A stretch of DNA of 64,000 nucleotides from Kamptonema formosum PCC 6407 (GCF_000332155.1 NZ_KB235903.1:1040184-1104183), one strand, 5' to 3'. Positions 7,572 through 17,221 are shown, counted from the stretch's first letter. Translations and numbers: made by a program. Notes: generated by a model from the sequence alone, not told the origin.

Positions 7572-9401
7572 CTAATTACTTTCAGCTCTTATTGGCAATA
7601 CAATACCAAACTCCACGCCCCAATCTGTCTCCGAAACTACCTCTATTTTACCACAATGCTTAGCAACAATTTGATAAGCGATCGCCAAACCTAAACCCGT
7701 ACCTTTACCTGGTGGCTTAGTCGTAAAAAACGGGTCAAACAATTTAGTTTTAATTTCCGCAGGAATCCCAGGGCCATTATTCCAAATTCCCACCCGAATC
7801 AGATCGCGCTCTATAATTTCCGTTTTAATAATAATAGTAGGTGAGAAGTTAGAACTAACTGGCAATAAGCCTGTTTCATCTGTTTTTTCCTGCACCTTAC
7901 TTGCAACTTCTTCTAGCACATCAATTGCATTAGTGAGGATATTAATAAACACCTGATTCAGTTGCGCCGGATAGCAATCAATTTCCGGTAAATCCCCATA
8001 GTTATTAATCACTTCAATTTTTGAATTTAGCCGATAATTGAGAATTAACAGCGTACTATCAATCCCTTCGTGAATATTAACTCGTTTCATTTCCGCTTCG
8101 TCAAGGCGAGAGAAATTTCGCAAAGATACAACTATCTGCCGAATACGCTCAGCACCATTCTGCATAGAACCTAATACTTTCGGCAAATCAATCAGCAAAA
8201 ATTCAAGGTCTATCGCTTCAATTTTGTCTTGAATAGTTACAGTAGGTTTGGGATAATCTTTCTCATATAGTACCACTAATTCCATCAAGTCTTTAACGTA
8301 GCGATTGGTGTAGTTAAGATTGCCATAGATGAAATTCACGGGGTTATTAATTTCGTGGGCGACTCCGGCTACCATACTCCCTAAAGATGACATCTTCTCA
8401 GTCTGAATTAGTTGCGATTGAGTTTCTGTCAATTCTTTGATCTGGTTCGCTATTCTTTCAATAAGTTGATTGAGAGAACTTGCCAATAAACCAACTTCAT
8501 CTTCAGTCAGAATCGGCGCGCGTAAGTTATAATTAGATTGCTCGGATGCACGTTGCGCTACTTGAGTCACCCATTTGATAGGAAGAGCAATTGCACGGCT
8601 AGTATAATATGCCAAAATTGCAGCGAAAGCAGCAGAAAGAATCATACTCGCAACTGTAATTTGAATCCGCAGCGACTCAGCTTGATTAAAGGTGACTTTA
8701 GCTTGCGCCTCTTGGCTTTTAGCTTTAGCAATAACTTGAGTTAGTTCTTGATAGAGTTGTTCAAATCTAATAGAGCCTACGCCATTTATAGAAATACGGA
8801 GTCGTTCCTGAGTTAGCTCTACTTCTGCGGGCGACATTTGCTGCGAATTGATTGTATCCAAGAGAGAATTTACTAGCTCGACATAAGATGCTAAAGTTAT
8901 TTCGTAACTTTTCAATAAAGCTTCAATTTCGACAGCATCTCGGCCGTGATTTCTAATCTCGCTCTGGACTAAAGCTTTCAACTCAGACAGCAGGTTTTTA
9001 CCCCTGAACACACTTTCAGAAAAATTCTTGGTTTCCGATTCAACCCAAACTGCATTGTCCAACATAGATACTAACCTTTCCGAATGCGATCGCGCTATTA
9101 GCACTTCATTTTGCAGTTCGCTCAGGAGAGTTTGTTGCTGGTGGGTACGCTCTAGTTTTTCCTTCGCCTGTCGCTGGTAATAATCTCCGAGCGCAAGTCC
9201 TGCTCCGGTTCCGAGTACAGCAATTCCGATTGATACCGCATAACCATAGCCAATTTTTTGGTTTATGCTCAAACTACTGAGGAATTGTGGGATTCTTTTT
9301 AAGAAATACACTGAGTAATGCCTCTTAATTGATATCTGTGGCTGTTTGGATGCTGAATTGGTTTCTACCTTCTCAGTTGGGTAAGGCTTTTGAAGCTGCA
9401 T
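7572..9401 (-). CDS. Membrane sensor histidine kinase (HAMP-HisKA-HATPase)
   Basis: Two transmembrane helices (about 48-73 and 247-270) bracket a roughly 170-residue helical periplasmic sensor region of four-helix-bundle type. A HAMP domain (about 270-325) and a short coiled coil ([20 protein letters not shown]) follow. The phospho-acceptor is in [16 protein letters not shown], with His near residue 349. The ATPase domain shows [13 protein letters not shown] (N box), [10 protein letters not shown] (G1), [20 protein letters not shown] (F and G2). No receiver domain or response regulator is adjacent, so it is an orphan kinase. Its catalytic core is closely related to those at 27509-30589 and 46919-48193. 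The signal is unknown. Confidence 0.93.
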   Translation of the reverse strand: MQLQKPYPTEKVETNSASKQPQISIKRHYSVYFLKRIPQFLSSLSINQKIGYGYAVSIGIAVLGTGAGLALGDYYQRQAKEKLERTHQQQTLLSELQNEVLIARSHSERLVSMLDNAVWVESETKNFSESVFRGKNLLSELKALVQSEIRNHGRDAVEIEALLKSYEITLASYVELVNSLLDTINSQQMSPAEVELTQERLRISINGVGSIRFEQLYQELTQVIAKAKSQEAQAKVTFNQAESLRIQITVASMILSAAFAAILAYYTSRAIALPIKWVTQVAQRASEQSNYNLRAPILTEDEVGLLASSLNQLIERIANQIKELTETQSQLIQTEKMSSLGSMVAGVAHEINNPVNFIYGNLNYTNRYVKDLMELVVLYEKDYPKPTVTIQDKIEAIDLEFLLIDLPKVLGSMQNGAERIRQIVVSLRNFSRLDEAEMKRVNIHEGIDSTLLILNYRLNSKIEVINNYGDLPEIDCYPAQLNQVFINILTNAIDVLEEVASKVQEKTDETGLLPVSSNFSPTIIIKTEIIERDLIRVGIWNNGPGIPAEIKTKLFDPFFTTKPPGKGTGLGLAIAYQIVAKHCGKIEVVSETDWGVEFGIVLPIRAESN

Positions 9402-9974
9402 AAGCAGAGATTAACTCCATTAAAATAGTTGCATTCCACAGATAGTAGCCACAGGGTGATAATGACTTCTTCTGTTAATCGGCTACTTTAAATATTGTGC
9501 TCCGATCAAATGCAGAGGCGGCTCTATCTTAAGTAAAATATTTTGGCTCTCTCTGGGTGCAGACCTTTACATCATTTATTTATTTTTTATTAAGAATAAT
9601 CATTGGACAATAGTTTATAATGTAATATAACTCATTTTTTAAGTACCATGCCTTCTGGGAAGCGATGCCCCACCAACGATCGCAACGGTCAAGGCAGCCA
9701 GGGCATTATTAATTGCTGAAACCCTTGCTTTTATTGCCTTTTACCTTCAGCATAGCTGCCCTGGGACGGAGGACTTCTGCTATATCGATCCTTACAGCCA
9801 CAATTGCCCCAGATAGCGAATATTTATTTATTAAATAATTTTAAAATTTGTGAAAATTTTTCATAAAGGAGAGGGCGATCGCAAATTTTCCGCTGAGAGC
9901 CTTGCCAGAAGCAACAAGCTTAAATAATAATAAGAATATGTCAACCAGGTGAATTTACAGGTCAACAAAAGTCT
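9402..9974. other. AT-rich intergenic region
   Basis: This 573-bp stretch lies between divergent genes. It has long A/T runs (9570-9650 and 9825-9870) that could hold promoters for both, and one HIP1-like GCGATCGC near 9884. No reading frame longer than about 25 codons or convincing RNA fold was seen. Confidence 0.4.
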
Positions 9975-10256
9975 ATGCTGAAATTCGTCATTGTCGGTCT
10001 ACTGGCTTTGGAGTTAATATTATTGGCTGCCTTTGCACTACCTTCAGCCAATGCGACTGTCAGTAACCCAGAAATTTATACTTGGAACTTTGCCTATGTA
10101 GGCAGCAACCAACTTGTATGCAAGAAGGTTGCCATGCTTCCCGAAAACCGAGAGCTTCCCCCCTCATCCCCAATGCAAGCTGTAAATATCAAATCTAAAG
10201 TTGTAGACGACAGCTATTGTGCTAATATCGCTAAGCCTCTTCTACAAGGCAGTTAA
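9975..10256 (+). CDS. Small secreted hypothetical protein
   Basis: The protein has 93 residues. An N-terminal hydrophobic segment (FVIVGLLALELILLAAFALPS) ends at ANA, a plausible signal-peptidase I site, leaving a mature domain of about 65 residues with two cysteines (in LVCKKVA and DSYCANIA) that could form a disulfide in the periplasm. No family is recognised. It stands alone upstream of the metal-efflux locus and is separated from it by a long inverted repeat, so a shared transcript is not evident. Confidence 0.6.
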   Translation: MLKFVIVGLLALELILLAAFALPSANATVSNPEIYTWNFAYVGSNQLVCKKVAMLPENRELPPSSPMQAVNIKSKVVDDSYCANIAKPLLQGS

Positions 10257-10269
10257 GGGGATTATAGCT

Positions 10270-10347
10270 GTTTTCAGTGGGATGAGAAGAAGGTAATTGC
10301 TAATCACTAATTACTAAATTAAGAGCAGTACTTTCCCCACTGAAAAC
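10270..10347. repeat. 12-bp perfect inverted repeat after small secreted gene
   Basis: GTTTTCAGTGGG (10270-10281) and CCCACTGAAAAC (10336-10347) are exact reverse complements separated by 54 bases. It may act as a terminator or mRNA end structure for the small gene upstream, or be a remnant of a small mobile element. No T-run follows. Confidence 0.6.
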
Positions 10348-10429
10348 CACCACATTACCGCCCCATTAAAGTATTATCGGCTTAAAAAATCAGTGAAATC
10401 AGGAAAATCAGTTCAATCTGCGTTCAAGA

Positions 10430-10446
10430 TTTCATCCTGATTTCAT
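10430..10446 (+). promoter_or_regulatory. Putative OmpR-type operator: TTTCAT direct repeat, 11-bp phase
   Basis: TTTCATCCTGATTTCAT places two TTTCAT half-sites exactly 11 bp apart, the spacing bound by tandem OmpR/PhoB-family regulators. It sits about 100 bp upstream of the efflux operon. The same arrangement (TTTCAT CTAGA TTTCAT) occurs at 16291-16307 before the two-component regulator genes. The Synechocystis copper regulator CopR is, as I recall, associated with similar TTCAT repeats. Binding is inferred. Confidence 0.55.
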
Positions 10447-10545
10447 TTCTGTATGAAAAACTGTGTAGTGAGTAATAGACTCGCCTTATAAAAAATTAGC
10501 CAAACCGTTCGCTCTAACTGGCGATCGCTCAACACAGAAATCCTT

Positions 10546-12453
10546 ATGCAGAATTCCTCCCCTCACCTTCCCCTCATCCCCCACTACTCAAGAGCATCTT
10601 TAATGATGCGATCTTCCCATAATTACCATCCGCAAGCACTATTCCGCTCATGTGCATGGGTAATTCTAAGCCTGGGTTTATTAACATTTCCTGCCACAGT
10701 TTTAGCTCACGCCGGACATGGAAATGAATTTCATCAAAGTGGAAGCGACGCTACGCAAGCACCTGCTTCAATTTCAGTCGATACCGAAACCTCCAAACGA
10801 TTAGGAATAAAAGTAGAACCAGTCAAAGCTCAGCGATTAGCTACTGGCATTAAAACTACAGGTCAAATTGAAACTTTACCAAATCAAAAAGTCAAAGTAC
10901 AAGCACCTGTAGATGGAACATTAGTAGAGCTATTAGTTAAACCGGGCGACCGAGTATCTAAAGGTCAAATTCTCGCCATTTTATCCAGTTCAGAATTAGC
11001 ACAATTGCGCGTTGAATCGCTTTCAAAACGCGCAGAAGCAGAAGCAGATTTACAGCAGGCGAAAGCTGACTTAAAACTAGCCAAAGAAAACTACACTCGC
11101 CAAATAGAAATAGCCTCAGCCGAAATCGCCGAAGTAAAAATTCAATTAACCGCTGCTCAAAAACAATATAGCCAAGATCGAGAGTTAGTAGAAGCGCGAT
11201 CTGTAGTTAAAGTTGCTACAGAAAATTATCAGCGCCAAATTGAGATTGCCAAGGCTGAAATAATACGAGCCGAAACAGAACTGGCAGTTGCTCGAGAACA
11301 GTACGATCGCGATCTAGAATTGGTAAATTCAGGAGCGATCGCGCGACGGCAAATGCTTGAATCGCGAGCTCGCCGAGCAGAAGCTCAAGCTGCTGTTGCT
11401 AAGGCAAAAAGTCGGCCAGAAGTCATCCAAGCCGAAAGCCAAATTAAACAAGCCGAAGTAGACCTTCCCCTGCGAGAATTGCGACAATCGCAAGGCAAAG
11501 TAGCTGAACTTAAAGCACAACTTATTAAAGTTCTTAGTCGCCGGGAAGTTTTAGAAGCTGAGAATCAACTCAAACGCGCTGAATCTGCTGTAGAAATTGC
11601 TCAATCGCGGATTCAACTCAGTAATTCCGCTTATGAAGCACGACTCTACCAGTTAGGAACTCTTGCTAACGATCGAGGACTGGTTACAGTAATCGCTCCG
11701 ATTGACGGCATTGTTTCAGACCGAGAAATCACTCTCGGAGAATCCGTGAAAGCTGCGGAAAAGCCATTAATGATTCTATTAAATAATAGCGCTGTTTTTG
11801 CCACAGCCAACATTTATGAAAAAGATTTAGATCTAGTTAAAGAGGGTCAAGAAGTAAGGGTGAAAGTTGCCAGTTTACCGAACCGCACTTTCATCGGAAA
11901 AATTGCAATAATTGGGTCAGCAGTACAAGAAGAAACGCGCGCGGTATCAGTACAAGCGGAATTGAATAACGCTGACGGCGTTTTGAAGCCGGGGCTATTT
12001 GCTGAATTAGAGATATTAACTGACCAGACAGCAACAAATATTTTGGCGATTCCCAGCAGTGCTGTAGTTGATATTAATGGTAGAAAGAGCGTTTATATTC
12101 AAAATGGTGATGTCTTTCAAGCTATTGAAGTCAAACTCGGTCAAATTTCTGGTGATTTGGTTGAAGTTAAGAGCGGTTTATTCGAGGGAGATTTAGTAGT
12201 AACGCAGCGGGCTCCTCAACTTTACGCTCAATCTTTACGCGGTGGTAATAAACCTTTAGAATCTGAAGAAAAAAAGGAATTAACTCCCAAGGTGACAGGA
12301 GCAAATTTTAATCCTTTTCCGGTGCCTTTATGGTTAGTGGGAGCAGTAGGCGGAACAATATTATCTACTCTAGCTTTCTCAGTTGGGGTTGTAGCTGGTC
12401 GGCGGAAGAGCGATCGTAAAGTGGCGGGGAATAATTCAGAATACGATTGGTAA
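10546..12453 (+). CDS. RND efflux membrane fusion protein (heavy-metal type, CusB/CzcB-like)
   Basis: This 635-residue periplasmic adaptor links an inner-membrane RND pump to an outer-membrane channel. An alternative start at 10603 (MMRSSHN) would give a tidier signal peptide (CAWVILSLGLLTFPATVLA). The mature N-terminus is His-rich (HAGHGNEFH), as in metal-efflux adaptors. A barrel-sandwich lipoyl half (VKVQAPVDGTLVELLVKPGDRVSKGQILAIL) precedes a very long alpha-hairpin of about 200 residues, and then the second lipoyl half (VIAPIDGIVSDREITLGESV). Beta-barrel and membrane-proximal domains follow. The C-terminal hydrophobic segment near residue 600 (LVGAVGGTILSTLAFSVGVVAG) is a probable transmembrane anchor, unusual for this family. 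It is probably cotranscribed with the pump 82 bp downstream. Confidence 0.88.
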   Translation: MQNSSPHLPLIPHYSRASLMMRSSHNYHPQALFRSCAWVILSLGLLTFPATVLAHAGHGNEFHQSGSDATQAPASISVDTETSKRLGIKVEPVKAQRLATGIKTTGQIETLPNQKVKVQAPVDGTLVELLVKPGDRVSKGQILAILSSSELAQLRVESLSKRAEAEADLQQAKADLKLAKENYTRQIEIASAEIAEVKIQLTAAQKQYSQDRELVEARSVVKVATENYQRQIEIAKAEIIRAETELAVAREQYDRDLELVNSGAIARRQMLESRARRAEAQAAVAKAKSRPEVIQAESQIKQAEVDLPLRELRQSQGKVAELKAQLIKVLSRREVLEAENQLKRAESAVEIAQSRIQLSNSAYEARLYQLGTLANDRGLVTVIAPIDGIVSDREITLGESVKAAEKPLMILLNNSAVFATANIYEKDLDLVKEGQEVRVKVASLPNRTFIGKIAIIGSAVQEETRAVSVQAELNNADGVLKPGLFAELEILTDQTATNILAIPSSAVVDINGRKSVYIQNGDVFQAIEVKLGQISGDLVEVKSGLFEGDLVVTQRAPQLYAQSLRGGNKPLESEEKKELTPKVTGANFNPFPVPLWLVGAVGGTILSTLAFSVGVVAGRRKSDRKVAGNNSEYDW

Positions 12454-12456
12454 TGG

Positions 12457-12488
12457 CTAAAAACTTCGCTCCTCAGTCAAGTTTTTAG
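12457..12488 (+). promoter_or_regulatory. Intercistronic hairpin in the efflux operon
   Basis: CTAAAAACTT (12457-12466) and AAGTTTTTAG (12479-12488) form a perfect 10-bp stem with a 12-base loop, just after the adaptor stop codon. With no T-run it is more likely an mRNA-processing or stability element than a strong terminator. It could set the ratio of adaptor to pump. Confidence 0.5.
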
Positions 12489-12535
12489 ATAATTTGCTCC
12501 TTAAGATAAAAGAATAATTACCACTATTTCAACTC

Positions 12536-15500
12536 ATGCTAAATTCAATCCTCAAATGGTCGATAGCTCAACGTTGGCTAGTTGTAATCGGTGCAATTAT
12601 AGTCACTTTTTTGGGCAGCTATAATTTAACTAGAATGCCCCTTGATGTTTTTCCTAATTTTGCCCCGCCTCAAGTAGAAATTCAAACAGAAGCCCCTGGA
12701 CTGGCCCCTGAAGAAGTCGAGTCTTTAATTACTTTACCAATTGAGAGTGCAGTTAATGGAACTCCGGGGGTAGAAACTGTGCGATCCTCTTCGGCGGTAG
12801 GTATTTCAGTTGTAAGAGTAATTTTTAAAGCTGATACAGATATTTATCAAGCGAGACAATTAGTTGCTGAGCGTTTACAGCAAACTCGAGCGAAGTTACC
12901 TCAAGGTGTTGAAGAACCACAAATTTCTCCTGTATCTTCTCCGATTGGCACAATTTTAATGTATGCCTTCACCATAAAAGCAGAAGAAAATGAGCCAAAG
13001 ACTAATTTAATGGAAGTGCGAAGGTTAGTCGATCGAGATGTTACCAATCGCTTACTTGCTGTGCAGGGAATATCACAAGTGATTGCCTATGGAGGTGATG
13101 TCAGAGAGTATCAAGTTTTGGTCGATCCCGTCAAGCTAACTGCATTTAATATCTCTTTAGAAGAGGTAACAAAAGTGGCACAACAATCAAATACTAATGC
13201 GTCTGGGGGATTTTTAATTACACCTGACAGAGAAGAAATTATTCGTGGCGTAGGTCGGATTGAAACGATTGAAGAATTAGCCGAATCAGTGGTAACAGCT
13301 AGAAAGGGAAAACCCATAAAATTAGGTGATGTGGCAGAGGTAAAACTGGGAGCAGCAATAGCTAGAGGTGATGCTAGTGTCAATGGTGAAAGGGGAGTAA
13401 TTTTACTTGTAAACAAGCAGCCTCAAATTGATACTCCCACTGTCACCAGAGCAGTTGAAAAAGCAATGGAGGAAGTCCAAGCCGGATTACCCAAGGATGT
13501 GAAAGTACAAGTAACTTTTCGCCAAGAAAGTTTCATTGATTCTGCTCTTGAAAATGTACGAGACTCACTCCGAGATGGCATCATCATTGTTTCAGTAATC
13601 ATGCTGATGTTTTTGATGAATTGGCGCACAACTGTAATCACTCTCAGTGCAATTCCCCTGTCCATTTTGATAGGAATGTTAATTTTATCATGGTTTGGAG
13701 AAGGCATAAATACTATGACTCTGGGCGGATTAGCAGTAGCCATTGGTTCAGTGGTGGATGACTCAATTGTGGATATGGAAAACTGCTATCGGGGATTGCA
13801 AAAAAATCAACTAGAGGGCAAGCCTAAAGACGATTTTGAGATTGTTTACAGCACTTCAGTAGAGGTTCGCACAAGTGTAATTTTTTCTACGGTAATCATT
13901 GTTATTGTATTTGCGCCGATTTTCTCTTTAACAGGAGTAGAAGGACGAATCTTTACCCCAATGGGAGTGGCTTATTTAGTTTCTATTATGGCCTCTACTT
14001 TTGTTGCAATGACTCTTTCCCCTGCTCTTTGCGCTATCTTATTAGCAAATCGTCAATTGCCATCGGATGATACTTGGGTTTCGGCATTAAGCCAACGGCT
14101 TTATCGTCCTGCTTTGAATATCGCAATTAATAGTCCTAAATTAATCTTATTGCCAGCCATCGCTGCTTTTATTGCTTCATTAATTGTACTTCCCTCACTA
14201 GGAAGAGTATTTTTACCAGAATTTCAAGAGCGATCTTTAGTTAATACAATATTACTTTATCCTGGGAGTTCCCTAGCCGCTACTAACGACATGGGGCTGG
14301 CGATGCAGACTGCTCTTAAAGACGATCCTCGATTTACAGCAGTACAATTGCGATCGGGACGTGCGCCTGGTGATGCTGATGCTGGAGGGGTAAATTTAGG
14401 ACATTTAGATGTAGAACTTAGCGATCGGGGAATTAAGAACCGCGAAGAGAGTATTGCCAAAATCCGAGAGGAATTTAATAAGTTACCGGGTGTTGCTACT
14501 AGCGTAGGAGGCTTTATTTCCCATCGTATGGATGAAGTACTTTCAGGAGTGAGAAGTGCTATTGCCGTGAAAGTTTTTGGGCCTGATTTGACAGAATTAA
14601 GAGCTATTGGGAAGGAAGTAGAAACAGCTATGAGTCAGGTCAAAGGTATTGTTGATTTACAGTTAGAACAACAAATTCCCATTCGTCAGTTACAGATTAA
14701 ATTTGATCGAGCTTCGGCTGCACGTTACGGGCTTACTATTGGCAGTCTTACAGAAACTATAGAAACTGCCCTGAATGGGAAAGTAGTATCTCAGGTTCTT
14801 AAAGAACAGCAGTTATTTGATCTATTGGTGTGGTTGAAACCAGAAAGTCGTAGTAATTTCGATACTATTAGTAACTTATTAGTTGATACTCCTTCTGGAC
14901 AGAAGATCCCACTAGCGCAGGTCGCAAAAATTGAATATGGTACTGGCCCTAATACTATCAATCGCGAAAATGTTTCCCGTTTATTGGTTGTGGCTGCAAA
15001 TGTATCAGGACGAGATTTACGCTCAGTTGTTAATGAAATCAAAATAAAAGTACAAGAGCAAGTAATATTACCTTCAGGTTATTTTATTCAGTATGGTGGA
15101 CAATTTGAATCTGAAGAACGCGCTACCCAAAACTTGCTCATATTTGGTAGTTTAGGAACAGTAATTATTGCAGTGCTGATGTATTTTGCCGTTAATTCTT
15201 TGGGGGGCGCGATTATGATTATGATCAACTTACCTCTAGCATTAGTAGGAGGGATTTTCTCTATTGCGATCGGTGGTGGTATCATTTCTGTAGCTTCACT
15301 TGTGGGTTTTATCACCTTATTTGGAGTCGCGGTTCGTAATGGTTTGCTTTTGGTTGATAATTTTAATCAAAAAGTAAGCAAGGGAATGCCTTTCAAGCAA
15401 GTCATTAAAGAAGGCGCAATGGAAAGATTAGTGGCGATTTTGATGACAGCTTTTACCTCGGCTCTCGGTATGGTTCCCCTCGTAATTGGTACAGGAGCAG

Positions 15501-15661
15501 GCAAAGAGATTTTGCAACCTCTGGCAGTTGTGGTGTTGGGTGGTTTGTTTACTTCCACAGCCTTAACTTTACTGGTGCTGCCAGCTTTGTATTCCCTATT
15601 TGGGAAATTTTTGCTAACCAAAAAGACTCTATCAATTAGGGAAATTACACACTATAGTTAG
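12536..15661 (+). CDS. RND efflux pump, heavy-metal family (CusA/CzcA-like)
   Basis: At 1041 residues, this inner-membrane proton-driven antiporter has a typical RND layout: TM1 at the N-terminus, a large periplasmic loop (about 35-340), TM2-7, a second large loop (about 560-870) and TM8-12. The TM4 segment GGLAVAIGSVVDDSIVDMEN holds the proton-relay acidic pair and resembles the CusA type (AIGAMVDAAIVMIEN) more than CzcA. That hints at monovalent metal (Cu/Ag), but substrate cannot be assigned from this alone. Neighbours support a tripartite metal-export system: adaptor upstream, lipoprotein and two-component regulator downstream. No outer-membrane factor gene is present, so a TolC-like channel elsewhere is presumably shared. 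Confidence 0.9.
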   Translation: MLNSILKWSIAQRWLVVIGAIIVTFLGSYNLTRMPLDVFPNFAPPQVEIQTEAPGLAPEEVESLITLPIESAVNGTPGVETVRSSSAVGISVVRVIFKADTDIYQARQLVAERLQQTRAKLPQGVEEPQISPVSSPIGTILMYAFTIKAEENEPKTNLMEVRRLVDRDVTNRLLAVQGISQVIAYGGDVREYQVLVDPVKLTAFNISLEEVTKVAQQSNTNASGGFLITPDREEIIRGVGRIETIEELAESVVTARKGKPIKLGDVAEVKLGAAIARGDASVNGERGVILLVNKQPQIDTPTVTRAVEKAMEEVQAGLPKDVKVQVTFRQESFIDSALENVRDSLRDGIIIVSVIMLMFLMNWRTTVITLSAIPLSILIGMLILSWFGEGINTMTLGGLAVAIGSVVDDSIVDMENCYRGLQKNQLEGKPKDDFEIVYSTSVEVRTSVIFSTVIIVIVFAPIFSLTGVEGRIFTPMGVAYLVSIMASTFVAMTLSPALCAILLANRQLPSDDTWVSALSQRLYRPALNIAINSPKLILLPAIAAFIASLIVLPSLGRVFLPEFQERSLVNTILLYPGSSLAATNDMGLAMQTALKDDPRFTAVQLRSGRAPGDADAGGVNLGHLDVELSDRGIKNREESIAKIREEFNKLPGVATSVGGFISHRMDEVLSGVRSAIAVKVFGPDLTELRAIGKEVETAMSQVKGIVDLQLEQQIPIRQLQIKFDRASAARYGLTIGSLTETIETALNGKVVSQVLKEQQLFDLLVWLKPESRSNFDTISNLLVDTPSGQKIPLAQVAKIEYGTGPNTINRENVSRLLVVAANVSGRDLRSVVNEIKIKVQEQVILPSGYFIQYGGQFESEERATQNLLIFGSLGTVIIAVLMYFAVNSLGGAIMIMINLPLALVGGIFSIAIGGGIISVASLVGFITLFGVAVRNGLLLVDNFNQKVSKGMPFKQVIKEGAMERLVAILMTAFTSALGMVPLVIGTGAGKEILQPLAVVVLGGLFTSTALTLLVLPALYSLFGKFLLTKKTLSIREITHYS

Positions 15662-15734
15662 TAACTTTGCCGACAGGTACTGTTACAATAGGAACACATT
15701 AGCTTCCGTCATCATCTAAAAAGGAGTAAAACAA

Positions 15735-16238
15735 ATGAAATCATGTAAATCAGGTTTAATTATTCTTGCCAGTGTCGGATTAGTTTTGTTAGGAGCTTGC
15801 AATAAAGGCGAGCAAGCAAGCGATCAAAATAGCAGCCCAGCACCCTCTCCTGTTGCCTCTCCATCTGCATCTCCAGCTCCCAGTGCTGCCCCTGCGGCTA
15901 CTGTTAAAACCGATCACCCTAAAGAATCTAAAGGGGGTCAAGTTGTCGAATCTGGAGCTTACCACTTAGAGTTTCTAACTGAGAAAGAAGATACAGGAAC
16001 TCAGTTAGAGCTTTATGTACAAAAAGGCGACAATCACCAACCAGTCCCTAACGCAAAAGTGATAGCTCAAGTCCAATTACCGAACGGAAAACAGCAAACC
16101 TTAGCCTTAAAGTATGATGCTGACGATAAATATTATACTGTTTTATTTCCCATCAAAGAAGCAGGACAGTATCCAGTAAAAGTAACTGCGGATATTAACG
16201 GAGAAAAAGTTAACGGTCGTTTTAACTTCGATCAATAG
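15735..16238 (+). CDS. Lipoprotein associated with the metal-efflux operon
   Basis: This is a 167-residue predicted lipoprotein: the N-terminal segment ends in the lipobox LLGAC (Cys22), followed by a Ser/Pro/Ala-rich linker (about 32-57). The remaining domain (YHLEFLTEKEDTG .. VPNAKVIAQVQLPNGKQQTL .. YPVKVTADINGEKVNGRFNF) is beta-rich and looks like an immunoglobulin-like or transthyretin-like fold. An excellent ribosome-binding site (AAAAAGGAGTAAAACAA) precedes the ATG. It lies 74 bp after the pump and ends at a hairpin, so it is probably the last gene of the operon. A role as a periplasmic partner or metal sequestering protein is a guess. Confidence 0.72.
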   Translation: MKSCKSGLIILASVGLVLLGACNKGEQASDQNSSPAPSPVASPSASPAPSAAPAATVKTDHPKESKGGQVVESGAYHLEFLTEKEDTGTQLELYVQKGDNHQPVPNAKVIAQVQLPNGKQQTLALKYDADDKYYTVLFPIKEAGQYPVKVTADINGEKVNGRFNFDQ

Positions 16239-16250
16239 TCAGCTTATTTC

Positions 16251-16286
16251 CAAGATAGACGCTCTAGATTATTGGTGTCTATCTTG
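16251..16286 (+). terminator. Probable terminator hairpin after efflux operon
   Basis: CAAGATAGAC (16251-16260) pairs perfectly with GTCTATCTTG (16277-16286) across a 16-base loop, 13 bp after the lipoprotein stop codon, and is followed by AAAATTTC. The T-run is weak, so it may be only partly effective or act as a 3'-end structure. Confidence 0.6.
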
Positions 16287-16290
16287 AAAA

Positions 16291-16307
16291 TTTCATCTAG
16301 ATTTCAT
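16291..16307 (+). promoter_or_regulatory. Putative OmpR-type operator: second TTTCAT direct repeat
   Basis: TTTCATCTAGATTTCAT: two TTTCAT half-sites 11 bp apart, matching the repeat at 10430-10446 at 15 of 17 positions. It lies about 215 bp before the response-regulator gene. Co-occurrence before both units suggests autoregulation plus control of the efflux operon by the adjacent regulator. Confidence 0.55.
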
Positions 16308-16522
16308 TGGGGAATGCAACATTAAGTTAAGTGGCTGACATGATGTGTTAGTGTTATGATGAAATGAATGGGTCGCGATGTGTGAGAAAAACGATGATAC
16401 AGTCAGTTATTTTAGAAAAATTAGAAGAACTCCCTATCCTATTAAGTGATTTAAGATAAAACAGGTTTTCCTCTACCAACTTAGCGGGCTTTAAACAAAA
16501 ACTAAAATCACTAATTAATTCT

Positions 16523-17221
16523 ATGAGAGTCCTTCTAGTTGAAGATGAGCCAGATTTAGGAAAAGCGATCAAACGCACCTTAAATCAGGAAAAATATATC
16601 GTTGACTGGGCACAAAATGGTAATGAAGCTTGGGAATATCTAGAAAGTCAGTGGACGCAATACACCCTCGCTATTTTCGACTGGCTGCTACCTGGATTAT
16701 CAGGATTAGAATTGTGCCAACGGCTGCGTGCTAAAAATAATCATTTGCCTGTCTTAATGTTAACAGCTAGAGACCGGATGGAAGATAAAGTTGCTGGCTT
16801 AGATGCAGGAGCAGATGACTATTTAGTAAAGCCTTTTGGCATGGCAGAACTCTTAGCAAGATTGCGGGCATTGCAACGACGATCTCCTCAATTACAACCC
16901 GAACAACTGACAGTTGTAAACCTGACTCTTGACTACGGAACTAGAACTGTTTATCATTTCAATCTGAAAGGAGAAAAGCAGATAATTTCATTAACTAATA
17001 AGGAATTTCAACTACTAGAATATTTGATGAGACATCCCAATCAAATTGTTACTAGCGATCGGATTAGAAATCAGATATGGGAGGCAGATGCAGACGCATT
17101 TAGCAATGTAGTAGCAGCTCAAATGCGTTTGCTGCGACGCAAACTAGAATCAGTTGGTTGTGCGGCAAATCTAATCGGAACCGTACACGGTGTAGGATAC
17201 CGCCTGAATCTAGGGCTATGA
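16523..17221 (+). CDS. OmpR-family response regulator (metal/redox type)
   Basis: At 232 residues, the receiver domain (1-118) has acidic pair Glu7/Asp8, phospho-acceptor Asp53 (LAIFDWLLPG), Thr81 and Lys103 (LVKPFG). The OmpR/PhoB winged helix (about 130-230) has FQLLEYLMRHPNQIVTSDRI and the terminal wing GTVHGVGYRLN. It overlaps the sensor kinase by 4 bp (ATGA). It is close in organisation to the cyanobacterial NrsR/RppA and CopR regulators, which sit beside RND metal-efflux genes. It likely controls the operon at 10546-16238 through the TTTCAT repeats. No good ribosome-binding site is visible before the ATG. Confidence 0.92.
   Translation: MRVLLVEDEPDLGKAIKRTLNQEKYIVDWAQNGNEAWEYLESQWTQYTLAIFDWLLPGLSGLELCQRLRAKNNHLPVLMLTARDRMEDKVAGLDAGADDYLVKPFGMAELLARLRALQRRSPQLQPEQLTVVNLTLDYGTRTVYHFNLKGEKQIISLTNKEFQLLEYLMRHPNQIVTSDRIRNQIWEADADAFSNVVAAQMRLLRRKLESVGCAANLIGTVHGVGYRLNLGL

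Noticed and set aside
13111..15621. Several minus-strand frames opposite the RND pump gene
   Set aside because: Antisense shadows of a long, well-supported coding sequence; no start signals or similarity.
17158..17217. Upstream ATG extending the sensor kinase by 20 residues
   Set aside because: It lies wholly inside the response regulator gene, gives a Cys/Arg-rich extension unlike the family, and the ATGA overlap at 17218 is the normal arrangement.
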